Assembly: GCF_023555415.1 (NCBI RefSeq)
Contig: NZ_JAKRYL010000004.1
Span: forward strand, 124,001-188,000
Source of the DNA: Halalkalibacter alkaliphilus
Lineage (GTDB): Bacteria > Bacillota > Bacilli > Bacillales > Bacillaceae_D
Direction: 5' to 3'
DNA: 64,000 bases
Shown: positions 18,572-28,450 of the stretch, piece after piece
Layout: every line of letters starts with the position of its first letter
How positions within the stretch are numbered: the stretch's first letter is position 1
Program-made: the position numbers and the translations under genes
Notes under the pieces: model-generated
Databases searched by the model: none
What the model was told of the DNA's origin: nothing
Seen by the model: the letters and a program-made list of their open reading frames with translations, nothing else

Positions 18572-19353
18572 GAAGCGATGAGCGAAACCGCCGTAAATGT
18601 TTTAAGCCTTTTAGGAGCGATCTTCTCCTAAAAGGCGCACGGCGAGTGGAGCCATCGCAATCATGTTCGCACTATTACGTACAAAACAGGTACCTTTCTT
18701 TTGAAACATAGGAGGGGTGAGCGAAACCGCCGTAAATGTTTTAAGCCTTTTAGGAGCGATCTTCTCCTAAAAGGCGCACGGCGAGTGGAGCCATCGCAAC
18801 CATGTTCGCATTATTACGTACAAAACAGGTACCTTTCTTTTGAAACATAGGAGGGGTGAGCGAAGCCGCCGTAAATGTTTTAAGCTTTTTAGGAGTGATC
18901 TTCTCCTAAAAGGCGCACGGCGAGTGGAGCCATCGCAATCATGTTCGCACTATTACGTACAAAACAGGTACCTTTCTTTTGAAACATAGGAGGGGTGAGC
19001 GAAACCGCCGTAAATGTTTTAAGCCTTTTAGGAGTGGGTTTCTCCTAAAAGGCGCACGGCGAGTGGAGCCATCGCAACCATGTTCGCATTATTACGTACA
19101 AAACAGGTACCTTTCTTTTGAAACATAGGAGGGGTGAGCGAAGCCGCCGTAAATGTTTTAAGCTTTTTAGGAGTGATCTTCTCCTAAAAGGCGCACGGCG
19201 AGTGGAGCTATCGCAATCATGTTCGCACTATTACGTACAAAACAGGTACCTTTCTTTTGAAACATAGGAGGGGTGAGCGAAACCGCCGTAAATGTTTTAA
19301 GCCTTTTAGGAGTGGATTTCTCCTAAAAGGCGCACGGTGAGAGAAGCCATCGC
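18572..19353 (+). repeat. Tandem array of six structured repeat units, period 139 bp
   Basis: GAGCGAARCCGCC recurs at 18580, 18719, 18858, 18997, 19136 and 19275, exactly 139 bases apart. Each unit holds stem CGCCGT/ACGGCG enclosing stem GCCTTTTAGGAG/CTCCTAAAAGGC. Only unit 1 also has the outer stem GCGATG/CATCGC complete; units 2–6 read GGGGTG in place of the 5' arm. Units alternate in their 3' spacer (TCATGTTCGCACTATT in 1, 3, 5; CCATGTTCGCATTATT in 2 and 4), implying expansion by a 278-bp dimer. There is no coding potential and no unique spacers. Confidence 0.92.
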
Positions 19354-19377
19354 AACCATTTCGTACTCTTTATAAAT

Positions 19378-19414
19378 AAGTCGCACTCAAATCATAGAGT
19401 TCTGCGACTTTTTC
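19378..19414 (+). terminator. Hairpin with T-run between the repeat array and miaB
   Basis: AAGTCGCA pairs with TGCGACTT across an 17-base loop region that can pair further, and is followed by TTTCTCTTTT. It may end transcription coming through the array. The rest of the gap to miaB holds the miaB promoter and a short hairpin GCTCACA/TGTGAGC near 19520. Confidence 0.55.
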
Positions 19415-19465
19415 TCTTTTCCAATTACCTACGGACTTGTTTAAAAGATAGACAAACAAGATTCA

Positions 19466-19494
19466 TTGAGTTTCTTCAAAGTTCCACGTATAAT
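19466..19494 (+). promoter_or_regulatory. Sigma-A promoter of miaB-ricA
   Basis: TTGAGT at 19466–19471 and TATAAT at 19489–19494 are 17 bases apart. Confidence 0.75.
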
Positions 19495-19584
19495 GTATGA
19501 AGGAAACTATGCAAAATTTCGCTCACATATTGTGAGCTTTCTATTTGTTTACTTTTAGAAGCTTGATGAAAGGAGTCTTTAACA

Positions 19585-21195
19585 ATGAATGAAGATCAAC
19601 GTTTAGGACGTTTAGGAAATACAAAAGAGCCTATAGATAAAGAAAATAAGAAAAAAGACTATAGTAAATATTTTGATTTCTCAAATGCTAAAGTGGTATC
19701 AGAGGAAGATAATAAAAAGGTGATCCGGATAGAAGGACGAGACATTTCTATTTATGATCAACCAGATTATAAGCAAGGAAAGCGTCGAGGGAAAGAGGAT
19801 GTACAAGTTATACGTCCAGACAGTCTAATCCCTGAAGAGATGAAGGGAATTGGGAATGGTAAGAAGTTCCTGATTCGTACGTATGGCTGTCAGATGAATA
19901 CACATGATTCAGAAAACATTGCAGGTCTCCTACTGGAAATGGGCTTTGAATCAACAGAGGAAACAATGGAAGCGGATGTTATTTTACTAAATACCTGTGC
20001 TATTCGTGAAAATGCTGAAAACAAAGTGTTTGGTGAAATTGGTCATTTAAAAGCATTAAAAGTTGAACGACCGGAACTGATTGTTGGTGTTTGCGGCTGT
20101 ATGTCACAGGAAGAATCAGTTGTAAACCGTATCATGCAAAAACATCAGCACATTGATTTAATTTTTGGTACCCATAACATTCATCGTTTGCCAGAGCTTT
20201 TAAGAAATGCTATTTACGGGAAAGAAATGGTCGTTGAAGTTTGGTCTAAAGAGGGCGATATTGTTGAAAACATGCCTCGTGCTCGTCAAGGAAAAACACA
20301 AGCGTGGGTAAATATCATGTATGGCTGTGATAAGTTTTGTACGTATTGTATCGTTCCTTACACACGTGGGAAAGAGCGTAGTCGTCTTCCCGAAGATATC
20401 ATTGCCGAAGTCCGCGATTTAGCTAGACAAGGCTACAAGGAAATTACTTTACTTGGCCAAAATGTAAATGCTTATGGGAAAGATTTAGAAGGAAAAAATT
20501 ATGGCCTAGGGCATTTGATGGATGAAATTCATAAAATTGATATTCCACGTGTTCGTTTTACAACAAGTCATCCGAGAGACTTTGATGATCACCTCATATC
20601 TGTGCTCTCAAAAGGTGGAAACCTAGTTGAGCATATTCATTTGCCGGTTCAGCATGGGAACTCTGAGATTTTGAAATTAATGGCTAGAAAGTATACACGT
20701 GAGCAATATGTAGAGCTTGCTCATAAAATAAAAATGGCGATTCCAAACGCATCGTTTACAACAGACTTAATTGTTGGATTCCCGAATGAGACAGAGGAGC
20801 AATTTGAAGAGACCTTGTCTCTTGTACGAGAGATTGAGTTTGATAGTGCCTACACATATATTTACTCACCTCGTGAAGGAACTCCAGCTGCAAAAATGAA
20901 AGACAATGTACCAATGGAAGTGAAACGTGAGCGTCTAGGTCGGTTAAATGCGCTTGTAAATGAAATTTCAGCAAAGAAAAACCTTGATTACCAAGATCAG
21001 ATTGTTGAAGTTCTTGTTGAAGGAGAAAGCAAGAAGAACCCAGATGTCCTAGCAGGCCGTACTAGAACGAATCGTTTAGTTAATTTTAAAGCTCCTAAAT
21101 CGGTGATAGGTGAGATTGTTTATGTCAAAGTTACAGAAGCAAAGACATGGTCGTTAAATGGAGAAATGGTTGAGATGGCGGAGGTAAAACAGTAA
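19585..21195 (+). CDS. miaB: tRNA-2-methylthio-N6-dimethylallyladenosine synthase
   Basis: A radical-SAM methylthiotransferase (536 residues) that adds the 2-methylthio group to i6A37 of tRNA. An N-terminal UPF0004 domain carries three cluster-binding cysteines ([20 protein letters not shown]). The radical-SAM motif CDKFCTYC lies near residue 250, and a TRAM domain closes the C-terminus. The ~80-residue polar N-terminal extension is usual for Bacillus MiaB. The i6A substrate is made by MiaA, encoded at 28451. RicA, encoded next with a one-base overlap, is linked to MiaB function in B. subtilis. Confidence 0.96.
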   Translation: MNEDQRLGRLGNTKEPIDKENKKKDYSKYFDFSNAKVVSEEDNKKVIRIEGRDISIYDQPDYKQGKRRGKEDVQVIRPDSLIPEEMKGIGNGKKFLIRTYGCQMNTHDSENIAGLLLEMGFESTEETMEADVILLNTCAIRENAENKVFGEIGHLKALKVERPELIVGVCGCMSQEESVVNRIMQKHQHIDLIFGTHNIHRLPELLRNAIYGKEMVVEVWSKEGDIVENMPRARQGKTQAWVNIMYGCDKFCTYCIVPYTRGKERSRLPEDIIAEVRDLARQGYKEITLLGQNVNAYGKDLEGKNYGLGHLMDEIHKIDIPRVRFTTSHPRDFDDHLISVLSKGGNLVEHIHLPVQHGNSEILKLMARKYTREQYVELAHKIKMAIPNASFTTDLIVGFPNETEEQFEETLSLVREIEFDSAYTYIYSPREGTPAAKMKDNVPMEVKRERLGRLNALVNEISAKKNLDYQDQIVEVLVEGESKKNPDVLAGRTRTNRLVNFKAPKSVIGEIVYVKVTEAKTWSLNGEMVEMAEVKQ

Positions 21196-21623
21196 TGACA
21201 ACAACATATACAAGAGAAGATATTCGTAATAAAGCTAGAGAATTAGCAAAGATGATGGCAGAAACAGAAGAAGTGGATTTCTTTAAACGAGCAGAAAAAC
21301 AAATTAATGAGCATCTAAAAGTGCAAGAGCTGATCGCGCAAATTAAAAAGCTTCAAAAAGAAGCGGTAAATCTCCAGCATTATGGAAAGGCTGAAGCGTT
21401 AAAAGAAGTGGAAGCTAAAATTGATGCGTTACACGAAGAAATTGATTCAATTCCATTAGTACAGGAATTCAAATCGAGCCAAATTGAAGTAAATGAATTA
21501 TTACAGATGGTTTCTAATACAATTTCTAAAGCAGTGACCGAAGAAATTATTACTTCAATGGGTGGAGATTTAGTAAAAGGAACAACGACGAAAAACCCTT
21601 ATTTTGATGGTGGTTGTCAATAA
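21195..21623 (+). CDS. ricA: RicA (YmcA), RNase Y / phosphorelay accessory protein
   Basis: A 142-residue helical protein of the YmcA/YlbF (Com_YlbF) family. In B. subtilis RicA forms a complex with RicF and RicT that holds Fe–S clusters and controls RNase Y maturation of mRNAs and, indirectly, competence, sporulation and biofilm. Only one Cys is visible, in the C-terminal GGCQ. Its ATG overlaps the miaB stop by one base (TAATG). A strong terminator follows. Confidence 0.9.
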   Translation: MTTTYTREDIRNKARELAKMMAETEEVDFFKRAEKQINEHLKVQELIAQIKKLQKEAVNLQHYGKAEALKEVEAKIDALHEEIDSIPLVQEFKSSQIEVNELLQMVSNTISKAVTEEIITSMGGDLVKGTTTKNPYFDGGCQ

Positions 21624-21637
21624 CATAGGGTTTGTTA

Positions 21638-21677
21638 AACAGATCTATTCGAAAGATGAATAGATCTGTTTTTTTTA
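21638..21677 (+). terminator. Intrinsic terminator after ricA
   Basis: AACAGATCTATTC and GAATAGATCTGTT form a perfect 13-bp stem followed by eight T. Confidence 0.93.
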
Positions 21678-21895
21678 TTTTTAAAGAAAAATGGTCATAA
21701 ATAAGTAACTTTTTATATAAATAATTAGTAGCTCTTTTTTCTATTAATTGGTGTTGGGGGAATTTTGGCAGTAACCTGTCATTGCAAAGAAACCAGATAT
21801 TTTTAAGAACTTTTCTCGATTGATGTACTAAACTTTGTAAACTCAACATATCGTGATATAGATAACGCTTTGCTATCATCTTACATTCTTTTTTC

Positions 21896-21925
21896 GCACA
21901 TTGGTTATTCGCCCTGCATAGGATG
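21896..21925 (+). promoter_or_regulatory. Candidate sigma-K promoter of cotE
   Basis: GCACA at 21896 and GCATAGGATG at 21916 fit the sigma-K pattern (AC, about 16 bases, CATAnnnTA) closely. cotE is transcribed by sigma-K (and sigma-E) in B. subtilis. The rest of the 397-base gap between ricA and cotE shows nothing else that could be supported. Confidence 0.45.
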
Positions 21926-22020
21926 ACAGTGAAGCATTTGGCGGAGCGAATTTGGCACGTTGAGCCGACACGAGCGACCGACAACTCGATATGATATGAG
22001 AAAGAGGAGGGTTTTGTTTC

Positions 22021-22584
22021 ATGTCTCAAAAATTTAACTATCGTGAAATTATTACAAAAGCGGTATGTGGAAAAGGTCGTAAGTTTTCAGAAGCAACTCA
22101 TACGATTAGCCCTTCACACAGACCGTCAAGCATTCTAGGCTGCTGGATTATTAATCACAAGTATTCAGCAGATAAGAAGGGCGACTCTGTAGTGGTGCAA
22201 GGGAGCTATGATATCAACGTTTGGTTCTCGTATAATAAAAATACGAAGACAGATGTTGCAACGCAAACCGTTACTTACTCTGATGTAATTCCACTTTCCA
22301 TGCAGGATGAAAATATCCTATCTGATGAAATGGACGTTATTGCAAGAGCAGTTCAGCAGCCAAATACATTGGAAGCAACAATCTCTGAAAACGGAGCGAA
22401 TGTTGATGTACAGGTAGAGCGGGAGTTTCTCGTAGAGTGTATCGGTGAGACAAAGGTTGCTGTTGCCGTAAATTCTGATGGTCTTTTAGAAGATTTTCCT
22501 AGTGCGCAAACGGCAGATGATGTGAGTGATGAGGAGTATGAGCGTCTTGATCCAAATTTCTTACACAGTGAATTTGATAAATAA
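22021..22584 (+). CDS. cotE: Outer spore coat morphogenetic protein CotE
   Basis: A 187-residue coat protein that directs assembly of the outer spore coat in the mother cell. The N-terminal region ([34 protein letters not shown]) is strongly conserved, and the C-terminus is acidic as usual. It lies between ricA and mutS as in B. subtilis, behind a strong AGAGGAGGG ribosome site. Confidence 0.96.
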   Translation: MSQKFNYREIITKAVCGKGRKFSEATHTISPSHRPSSILGCWIINHKYSADKKGDSVVVQGSYDINVWFSYNKNTKTDVATQTVTYSDVIPLSMQDENILSDEMDVIARAVQQPNTLEATISENGANVDVQVEREFLVECIGETKVAVAVNSDGLLEDFPSAQTADDVSDEEYERLDPNFLHSEFDK

Positions 22585-22591
22585 GACGAGG

Positions 22592-22624
22592 GAGCAAGCC
22601 GACGAGGTTTGCTCTTGTTTTTTC
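22592..22624 (+). terminator. Intrinsic terminator after cotE
   Basis: GAGCAAGCC and GGTTTGCTC form a 9-bp stem with one G·T pair, followed by TTGTTTTTTC. Confidence 0.85.
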
Positions 22625-22720
22625 GTAAGTAATTCCCCTACAGTAAAAGACTCCCTAATGCGAGATTTATAGCGGCTATGATATAATAAACCGTATTAAT
22701 TATGTACGGTGGAGGATATT

Positions 22721-25324
22721 ATGACACAGATTACCCCTATGATGAAACAATACTTAGAAATAAAGGCACAGCATCAAGATGCCTTTTTATTTTTTCGTCT
22801 TGGAGACTTTTATGAATTGTTCTATGAGGATGCAAAACTTGCAGCCCAAGAATTAGAAATTACGTTAACGGGTAGAGGACAAGGTGAAGATCGCATACCG
22901 ATGTGTGGTGTACCTTATCATTCTGCTGATCAATACATGTCACGATTAATTGAGAAAGGCTACAAAATTGCCTTGTGTGAGCAAGTAGAAGATCCCAAAG
23001 TTGCAAAAGGCGTAGTGAAACGTGAAGTAGTCAAGATGCTTACACCAGGGACGATGATGAATGGAAATGTCATTAAGGAAAAAGAAAACAATTACTTAGT
23101 GGCATTGACGGCATTTGATGATCAAACTTTTGGACTTGCTAGAACGGATCTAACAACTGGAGAATGTGCTGCAACACTAATTGGCGATGCTCTTGAAGAT
23201 GTTATTCATGATATTTCAAGTTCAGGCACAAAGGAGTTAGTGGTTGCCACTGATTTAGATGAGACGACTCTTAAACGAATTATAGAAAAGTGCCCGGTTA
23301 CCGTTTCCTATGAAGATAAGGTAGAGCTTGATCAAAACTATATTGAGCTTTGTGATGATTTACAGTCTGAAAAACTGATAACTAGTTTCGCTAGACTTTT
23401 ACAATATTTAATCAGAACACAAAAACGTTCATTGAACCATTTACAAAAAGTCACTTATTATCATTTTGATTCTTTTATGAAAATGGATACTCATACGAAA
23501 AGAAACCTTGAGCTGACGGAATCACTTAGAGAGAAGAAGAAGGCTGGGTCTCTGCTTTCGATTGTCGATCAGACTGTGACAGCGATGGGTGGTAGACTCG
23601 TAAAGAATTGGTTAGAGCGACCTTTAATAGATCAATCTGGCATAGAGGAACGACTGGAGTTAGTCACTTCTTTCCTAGAATCCTATTTCGAACGAGAAGA
23701 ATTGCGTGATGAGTTAAGGCATGTGTATGACCTTGAAAGACTTGCAGGAAGAATTGCCTATGGTAGCGTAAATGCTCGTGAACTCGTCCAATTAAAGCGT
23801 TCATTAGAAAAGGTACCATTAATAAAAGAACTAGTTGGAAAAATGGCACCATCTTCTCTTAATCGGTGGTTTTATGAAGAAGATCAAGTTGTTGAATTAA
23901 TAGAACTTCTTGATCGTAGCTTAGTAGAAGATCCCCCTATCTCTGTTACAGAAGGTGGAATGATTCAACCTGGTTTTCATGAAGAATTAGATACGTATCG
24001 TGATGCAAGTAAAAATGGAAAGCAGTGGATTGCTGAGCTTGAACAGAAAGAGCGTCAAGAAACAGGGATTCGATCGTTGAAGATCGGCTTTAATAAGGTG
24101 TTTGGCTATTATATTGAAGTAACAAGAGCGAATACTCATTTATTACCAGAGGGTCGTTATGAGCGCAAACAAACATTAACGAATGCAGAACGTTATATCA
24201 CACCGGAACTTAAAGAGAAAGAAGCGCTAATTTTAGAAGCAGAAGAGAAAATGGAACAACTTGAATATGATTTGTTTGTCACTGTAAGGGAAGAGGCAAA
24301 ACAATATTTACAATTTATTCAAACATTAGCTCATTCCATTAGTGAAATTGATGTATTAGCAGGATTTGCGACAGTAAGTGAGAAGCGCCATTATGTAAAA
24401 CCAAGCTTCTCAGAAAAGAGAGACATTGCAATTGTCGATGGTCGTCATCCTGTTGTTGAAACAGTGATTGAAAGAGGTCAGTATGTTGCTAATGATGTAC
24501 ACATGACAAAAGGGCGAGAGATGTTATTAATTACAGGGCCGAACATGGCAGGAAAGAGTACTTATATGCGTCAATTAGCCCTGCTCGCTGTCATGGCACA
24601 AATTGGTTGCTATGTTCCGGCGACTTCGTGTGAATTACCAATATTTGATCAAGTATTTACAAGGATTGGTGCTGCTGATGATCTTGCTAGTGGGCAGAGC
24701 ACATTTATGGTTGAAATGCTCGAAACACGTTATGCTCTTACAAAGGCAACACAAAATAGTTTGATCTTGCTTGATGAAATAGGGAGGGGTACTTCTACGT
24801 ATGATGGAATGGCATTGGCACAAGCCATTATTGAATACATTCATGATACAGTGAAAGCAAAAACTCTCTTCTCCACTCATTATCATGAATTAACACAACT
24901 AGATAAGGAACTAGCAGATTTACAAAATGTTCATGTATCAGCAGTGGAAGAAAACGGAACGGTTGTATTCTTGCATAAAGTTGTCGATGGACAAGCCGAT
25001 CGTAGTTATGGGATTTATGTAGCAGAATTAGCAGAGTTACCAACTGAGGTAACAGAGCGTGCTGAAACATTGTTAAAGCAGTTTGAAGATGGTACAGCAA
25101 CACCTAAAACAAACAATCAATTAACACTTCTTTCTTCCTCTCCAGAGCAACAATTATCTTTATTTGGTGATGAAGACGTGGCTCAGCAAGAAAAGAACGT
25201 TCCCGTCGCACTTTCTGGACAAGAAGAAAAAGTTTTAAAGAAGCTTGTTAAAAAAGATGTGCTTCATATGACACCTATCGAAGCGATTCAATTCATTAAT
25301 GAACTTCAACGATTATTAAAATAA
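22721..25324 (+). CDS. mutS: DNA mismatch repair protein MutS
   Basis: Recognises base mismatches. The mismatch-intercalating motif is visible as GDFYELF near residues 36–42, followed by connector, lever and clamp domains. The ATPase has Walker A GPNMAGKST, Walker B LLDEIGRGTSTYDG and STHYHEL. The C-terminus ends with the helix-turn-helix dimer tail. ATG 22721 lies 6 bases after GGAGG; the GTG at 22709 overlaps that site. Length 867 residues is normal. mutL follows 16 bases later. Confidence 0.97.
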   Translation: MTQITPMMKQYLEIKAQHQDAFLFFRLGDFYELFYEDAKLAAQELEITLTGRGQGEDRIPMCGVPYHSADQYMSRLIEKGYKIALCEQVEDPKVAKGVVKREVVKMLTPGTMMNGNVIKEKENNYLVALTAFDDQTFGLARTDLTTGECAATLIGDALEDVIHDISSSGTKELVVATDLDETTLKRIIEKCPVTVSYEDKVELDQNYIELCDDLQSEKLITSFARLLQYLIRTQKRSLNHLQKVTYYHFDSFMKMDTHTKRNLELTESLREKKKAGSLLSIVDQTVTAMGGRLVKNWLERPLIDQSGIEERLELVTSFLESYFEREELRDELRHVYDLERLAGRIAYGSVNARELVQLKRSLEKVPLIKELVGKMAPSSLNRWFYEEDQVVELIELLDRSLVEDPPISVTEGGMIQPGFHEELDTYRDASKNGKQWIAELEQKERQETGIRSLKIGFNKVFGYYIEVTRANTHLLPEGRYERKQTLTNAERYITPELKEKEALILEAEEKMEQLEYDLFVTVREEAKQYLQFIQTLAHSISEIDVLAGFATVSEKRHYVKPSFSEKRDIAIVDGRHPVVETVIERGQYVANDVHMTKGREMLLITGPNMAGKSTYMRQLALLAVMAQIGCYVPATSCELPIFDQVFTRIGAADDLASGQSTFMVEMLETRYALTKATQNSLILLDEIGRGTSTYDGMALAQAIIEYIHDTVKAKTLFSTHYHELTQLDKELADLQNVHVSAVEENGTVVFLHKVVDGQADRSYGIYVAELAELPTEVTERAETLLKQFEDGTATPKTNNQLTLLSSSPEQQLSLFGDEDVAQQEKNVPVALSGQEEKVLKKLVKKDVLHMTPIEAIQFINELQRLLK

Positions 25325-25340
25325 CTAAAGGAGGGGTTCG

Positions 25341-27239
25341 ATGACGAAAATCATAAAGCTTGATGATGCGTTATCTAATAAAATTGCTGCAGGTGAAGTT
25401 GTCGAACGCCCTGCAGCAATTGTAAAAGAATTAGTAGAAAATGCCCTTGATGCAAATAGTACACACATTGTTGTTGAGATTGAAGAAGGTGGGCTAACGT
25501 CAATTCGGATTGTTGATAACGGTGATGGAATCGATGAGGATGATGTTGAGACAGCCTTTTATCGTCATGCTACTAGCAAAATTAGGACAGATCGTGATTT
25601 GTTTCAAATCGGAACGTTAGGTTTCCGGGGAGAGGCTTTGCCGAGTATAGCTTCTGTGGCACACGTTAGTCTGAAAACAAGCACAGGAGTTGGACCTGGT
25701 ACCGAAATTGTGTTAGAGGGTGGAGTTATTAAGCAGAAGAAGGCTGCGAAGGCTAGAAAAGGGACGGAGATTACAGTGACGAATCTCTTTTACAATACGC
25801 CAGCAAGATTAAAATATTTAAAAACTGTTCATACAGAAGCAGGGAATGTGAGTGATATTATCAATCGTCTTGCATTAGCGCATCCTCATGTAGCATTTGA
25901 ATATTCTCATCATGGAAAAGAAGTATTAAAAACGTCAGGCAATGGTGACATTCGGCAAGTAATTGCTTCAATTTATGGAAGAAATGTAGCCAAAAAGGTT
26001 AAACCTATTGAAGGTGAGTCACTAGATTATGAAATAAGTGGTTTTGTAGCCTTGCCAGAATTAACAAGAGCGTCTAGACAGTATATGTCTATTTTCGTTA
26101 ATGGCAGGTATATTCGTAATTACGCACTTGCTAGAGCGATACAAGATGGTTATCATACATTACTACCTATTGGCCGCTACCCTCTTGTCGTACTTTCTAT
26201 AAAAATGGATCCAAAATTAATCGATGTCAATGTTCATCCATCGAAACTAGAAGTACGTTTAAGTAAAGAAGAGGAATTAGGTCAATTAATTACTCAATCT
26301 ATCAAACAAATATTTGAATCCGAAACATTAATTCCAGAAGCAGATACGAGAAAGCGAACGAATTTTTCAAGCTTAAAAAGTGAACAAGTTTCGTTTGATT
26401 TTGAAAAGCCAGTACAAATTGAATCCTCTGTAAATGTAGGACTACAAGTAAAAGAAAATGAAACGTGGCAAGATAAAACATCGTCCTATATTGAAGAAGA
26501 TGATGATGTGAAACAAGATAGAGAAATGGAACGGCAAAGACCTCAAGATCATGAGCAAATTGTTGCAAGTCCGTATGAGAGCATTGCTATTGAGCAAGAA
26601 GAAGAGTCAATGGAGGTAATGAAAGAAACGGATTTCGAACAAGAGAAGGTGAGTGAGAGGGTACCGGTCCTTTATCCTGTCGGGCAAATGCATGGGACGT
26701 ATATAATTGCACAAAATGAGACAGGAATGTATTTAATTGATCAACACGCAGCCCAAGAACGCGTGAAGTACGAGTTTTTTAGGGATAAAGTGGCGGAAGT
26801 GAGTCCGCACGTTCAAGAATTGCTTGTTCCAATTACACTAGAATGTACGGCTCAGGAGTTTGCGACGATAAACGAACATATTAATGATCTTCACGCTGTT
26901 GGAGTTTTTCCAGAGAGATTTGGTACACAAGCGTTTGTCATTCGTTCACACCCAACGTGGCTGCCTAAGGGGCATGAGGAAGAAACGATTCGTGAAATTA
27001 TCGATTATTTACTAGAGCATCGAAAAGTGAATCTTGCCAAACTGCGGGAAGAAGCTGCGATCTTAATGTCCTGTAAGGCAGCGATAAAAGCAAATCGTCA
27101 TCTTCGTCAAGACGAGATGTTTGCACTGCTCGAGTCCCTCAGGAAAAGCAGCGACCCATTCACCTGCCCACACGGCCGCCCAATCCTCGTCCACTTCTCA
27201 ACCTACGCACTAGAAAAAATGTTTAAACGAGTGATGTAA
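25341..27239 (+). CDS. mutL: DNA mismatch repair endonuclease MutL
   Basis: A GHKL ATPase N-terminus ([27 protein letters not shown]), a variable acidic linker (about residues 330–440) and a C-terminal dimer/endonuclease domain. The latter carries the metal-dependent nicking motif [12 protein letters not shown] together with SCKAAIKAN and CPHGRP, expected in species without MutH. The C-terminal site binds zinc in B. subtilis MutL. A structured repeat begins three bases after the stop. Confidence 0.97.
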   Translation: MTKIIKLDDALSNKIAAGEVVERPAAIVKELVENALDANSTHIVVEIEEGGLTSIRIVDNGDGIDEDDVETAFYRHATSKIRTDRDLFQIGTLGFRGEALPSIASVAHVSLKTSTGVGPGTEIVLEGGVIKQKKAAKARKGTEITVTNLFYNTPARLKYLKTVHTEAGNVSDIINRLALAHPHVAFEYSHHGKEVLKTSGNGDIRQVIASIYGRNVAKKVKPIEGESLDYEISGFVALPELTRASRQYMSIFVNGRYIRNYALARAIQDGYHTLLPIGRYPLVVLSIKMDPKLIDVNVHPSKLEVRLSKEEELGQLITQSIKQIFESETLIPEADTRKRTNFSSLKSEQVSFDFEKPVQIESSVNVGLQVKENETWQDKTSSYIEEDDDVKQDREMERQRPQDHEQIVASPYESIAIEQEEESMEVMKETDFEQEKVSERVPVLYPVGQMHGTYIIAQNETGMYLIDQHAAQERVKYEFFRDKVAEVSPHVQELLVPITLECTAQEFATINEHINDLHAVGVFPERFGTQAFVIRSHPTWLPKGHEEETIREIIDYLLEHRKVNLAKLREEAAILMSCKAAIKANRHLRQDEMFALLESLRKSSDPFTCPHGRPILVHFSTYALEKMFKRVM

Positions 27240-27241
27240 GA

Positions 27242-27514
27242 GAGTTCATAGAAAAAGGTCGCTTTTTACCTTTTTCTATGAACTCGAAGCGTTGAGCGAA
27301 GCCGCCGTAATGTTTTAAGCCTTTTAGGAGTGATCTTCTCCTAAAAGGCGCACGGCGAGAGAAGCCAACGCACACGATCTATGCACATGTAAAGAAAAAG
27401 GTCGCTTTTTACCTTTTTCTATGAACTCGAAGCGTTGAGCGAAGCCGCCGTAATGTTTTAAGCCTTTTAGGAGTGATCTTCTCCTAAAAGGTGCACGGCG
27501 AGAGAAGCCAACGC
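27242..27514 (+). repeat. Structured repeat element, two copies (period 143 bp), after mutL
   Basis: Copy 1 begins with GAGTTCATAGAAAAAGGT paired to ACCTTTTTCTATGAACTC (27242–27284), then outer stem GCGTTG/CAACGC, CGCCGT/ACGGCG, and GCCTTTTAGGAG/CTCCTAAAAGGC. Copy 2 repeats part of the first hairpin and the whole core at +143; one G has become T (AAAAGGTGC), giving a G·T pair. The outer stem differs from the korB copy (GCGATG/CATCGC) by a compensated base pair. The remainder of the gap to 27630 has no gene. Confidence 0.9.
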
Positions 27515-27630
27515 AAATATGTTCGCACTATTAAAGTCAAAAACACTATTTAACCTGCTTGTCTGAACACAGAACGAAAACAACAGTCGTTTACTAACCA
27601 ATTCATCTACAATACATAGGGGATAAAACC

Positions 27631-28410
27631 ATGATCATTACAACAGCAAGAAAAGGAGCAGACGTATTAGAGGAGAAAGCATTGCGCTTTAGCTTAGAAT
27701 TAGCTGCTCCATTTATTCGCCGAAGTGAAGCTTCTGTTCAAGACCTAATACAACATTATGATGCGGATGTTCTCGTGACAGGAAAGGGCAAAGTCACTCT
27801 TTATTCAAAGGATGGTGGAGAGCCCTTTTTTTATCACCCGAATTCTGCTATGTTTCGGGTAAAGCAATTTCAAAAAACAAATTATGATCCGTTAGTAGCT
27901 GCAGCGGATCTTTCAAAAGGAATGTTGTTTCTTGATTGTACGTTAGGTTTAGCCTCAGATAGTTTAGTTGCACAAATTGCTGTAGGAAAAAGTGGTCGTG
28001 TAACAGGCTTAGAGGCTAATCAAACGCTTGCTAGTATTGTCCGTCATGGTCTTGGATCTTGGCAGGATGGTAGTGCTTCGATGATTGAAGCGATGAGAAG
28101 GATCGAAGTGCTTCATGCACATCATAAAGACTATCTTCAAAACCTACCTGATAAATCGTTTGATGTCGTTTATTTTGACCCTATGTTCGAGCAGCATTTA
28201 TCTAATTCAACGGGTATTAAGGCATTAAAACAGTTTGCATGTCATGATGACTTATCAAAACAAGTAATAGATGAGGCAATACGAGTAAGTAGATCACGTG
28301 TTGTTTTAAAAGATCATTATGAGAGTGACCGATTTAATCGTTACGGATTTCACGTAATGAAAAGGCAACACGCTGCGTTTCATTATGGGTTTATTACGGT
28401 TTCAAAATAA
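27631..28410 (+). CDS. Class I SAM-dependent methyltransferase, RsmJ-like
   Basis: A 259-residue protein with an N-terminal accessory domain (about 1–100) and a Rossmann methyltransferase core: LDCTLGLASDSL as motif I, GRVTGLEAN as the acidic loop and VVYFDPMFEQ as motif IV. DPMF and the overall plan recall RsmJ, the 16S rRNA m2G1516 methyltransferase, but similarity is judged by eye only. It lies just upstream of miaA, a tRNA modification gene, which supports an RNA substrate. The substrate is not established. Confidence 0.75.
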   Translation: MIITTARKGADVLEEKALRFSLELAAPFIRRSEASVQDLIQHYDADVLVTGKGKVTLYSKDGGEPFFYHPNSAMFRVKQFQKTNYDPLVAAADLSKGMLFLDCTLGLASDSLVAQIAVGKSGRVTGLEANQTLASIVRHGLGSWQDGSASMIEAMRRIEVLHAHHKDYLQNLPDKSFDVVYFDPMFEQHLSNSTGIKALKQFACHDDLSKQVIDEAIRVSRSRVVLKDHYESDRFNRYGFHVMKRQHAAFHYGFITVSK

Positions 28411-28450
28411 TCCATGTACGAACGTTTGAATTTAAAGGAATAGGGAGAAG

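Noticed and set aside
18572-19353. CRISPR array
   Set aside because: The repeated unit is 139 bp with no unique spacers, the spacing segments are themselves near-identical, and no cas genes are present.
21550-22029. Minus-strand open frame of 159 codons antisense to ricA and the cotE leader
   Set aside because: It has no ribosome site, overlaps the ricA terminator and cotE start region, and its composition does not resemble a real protein.
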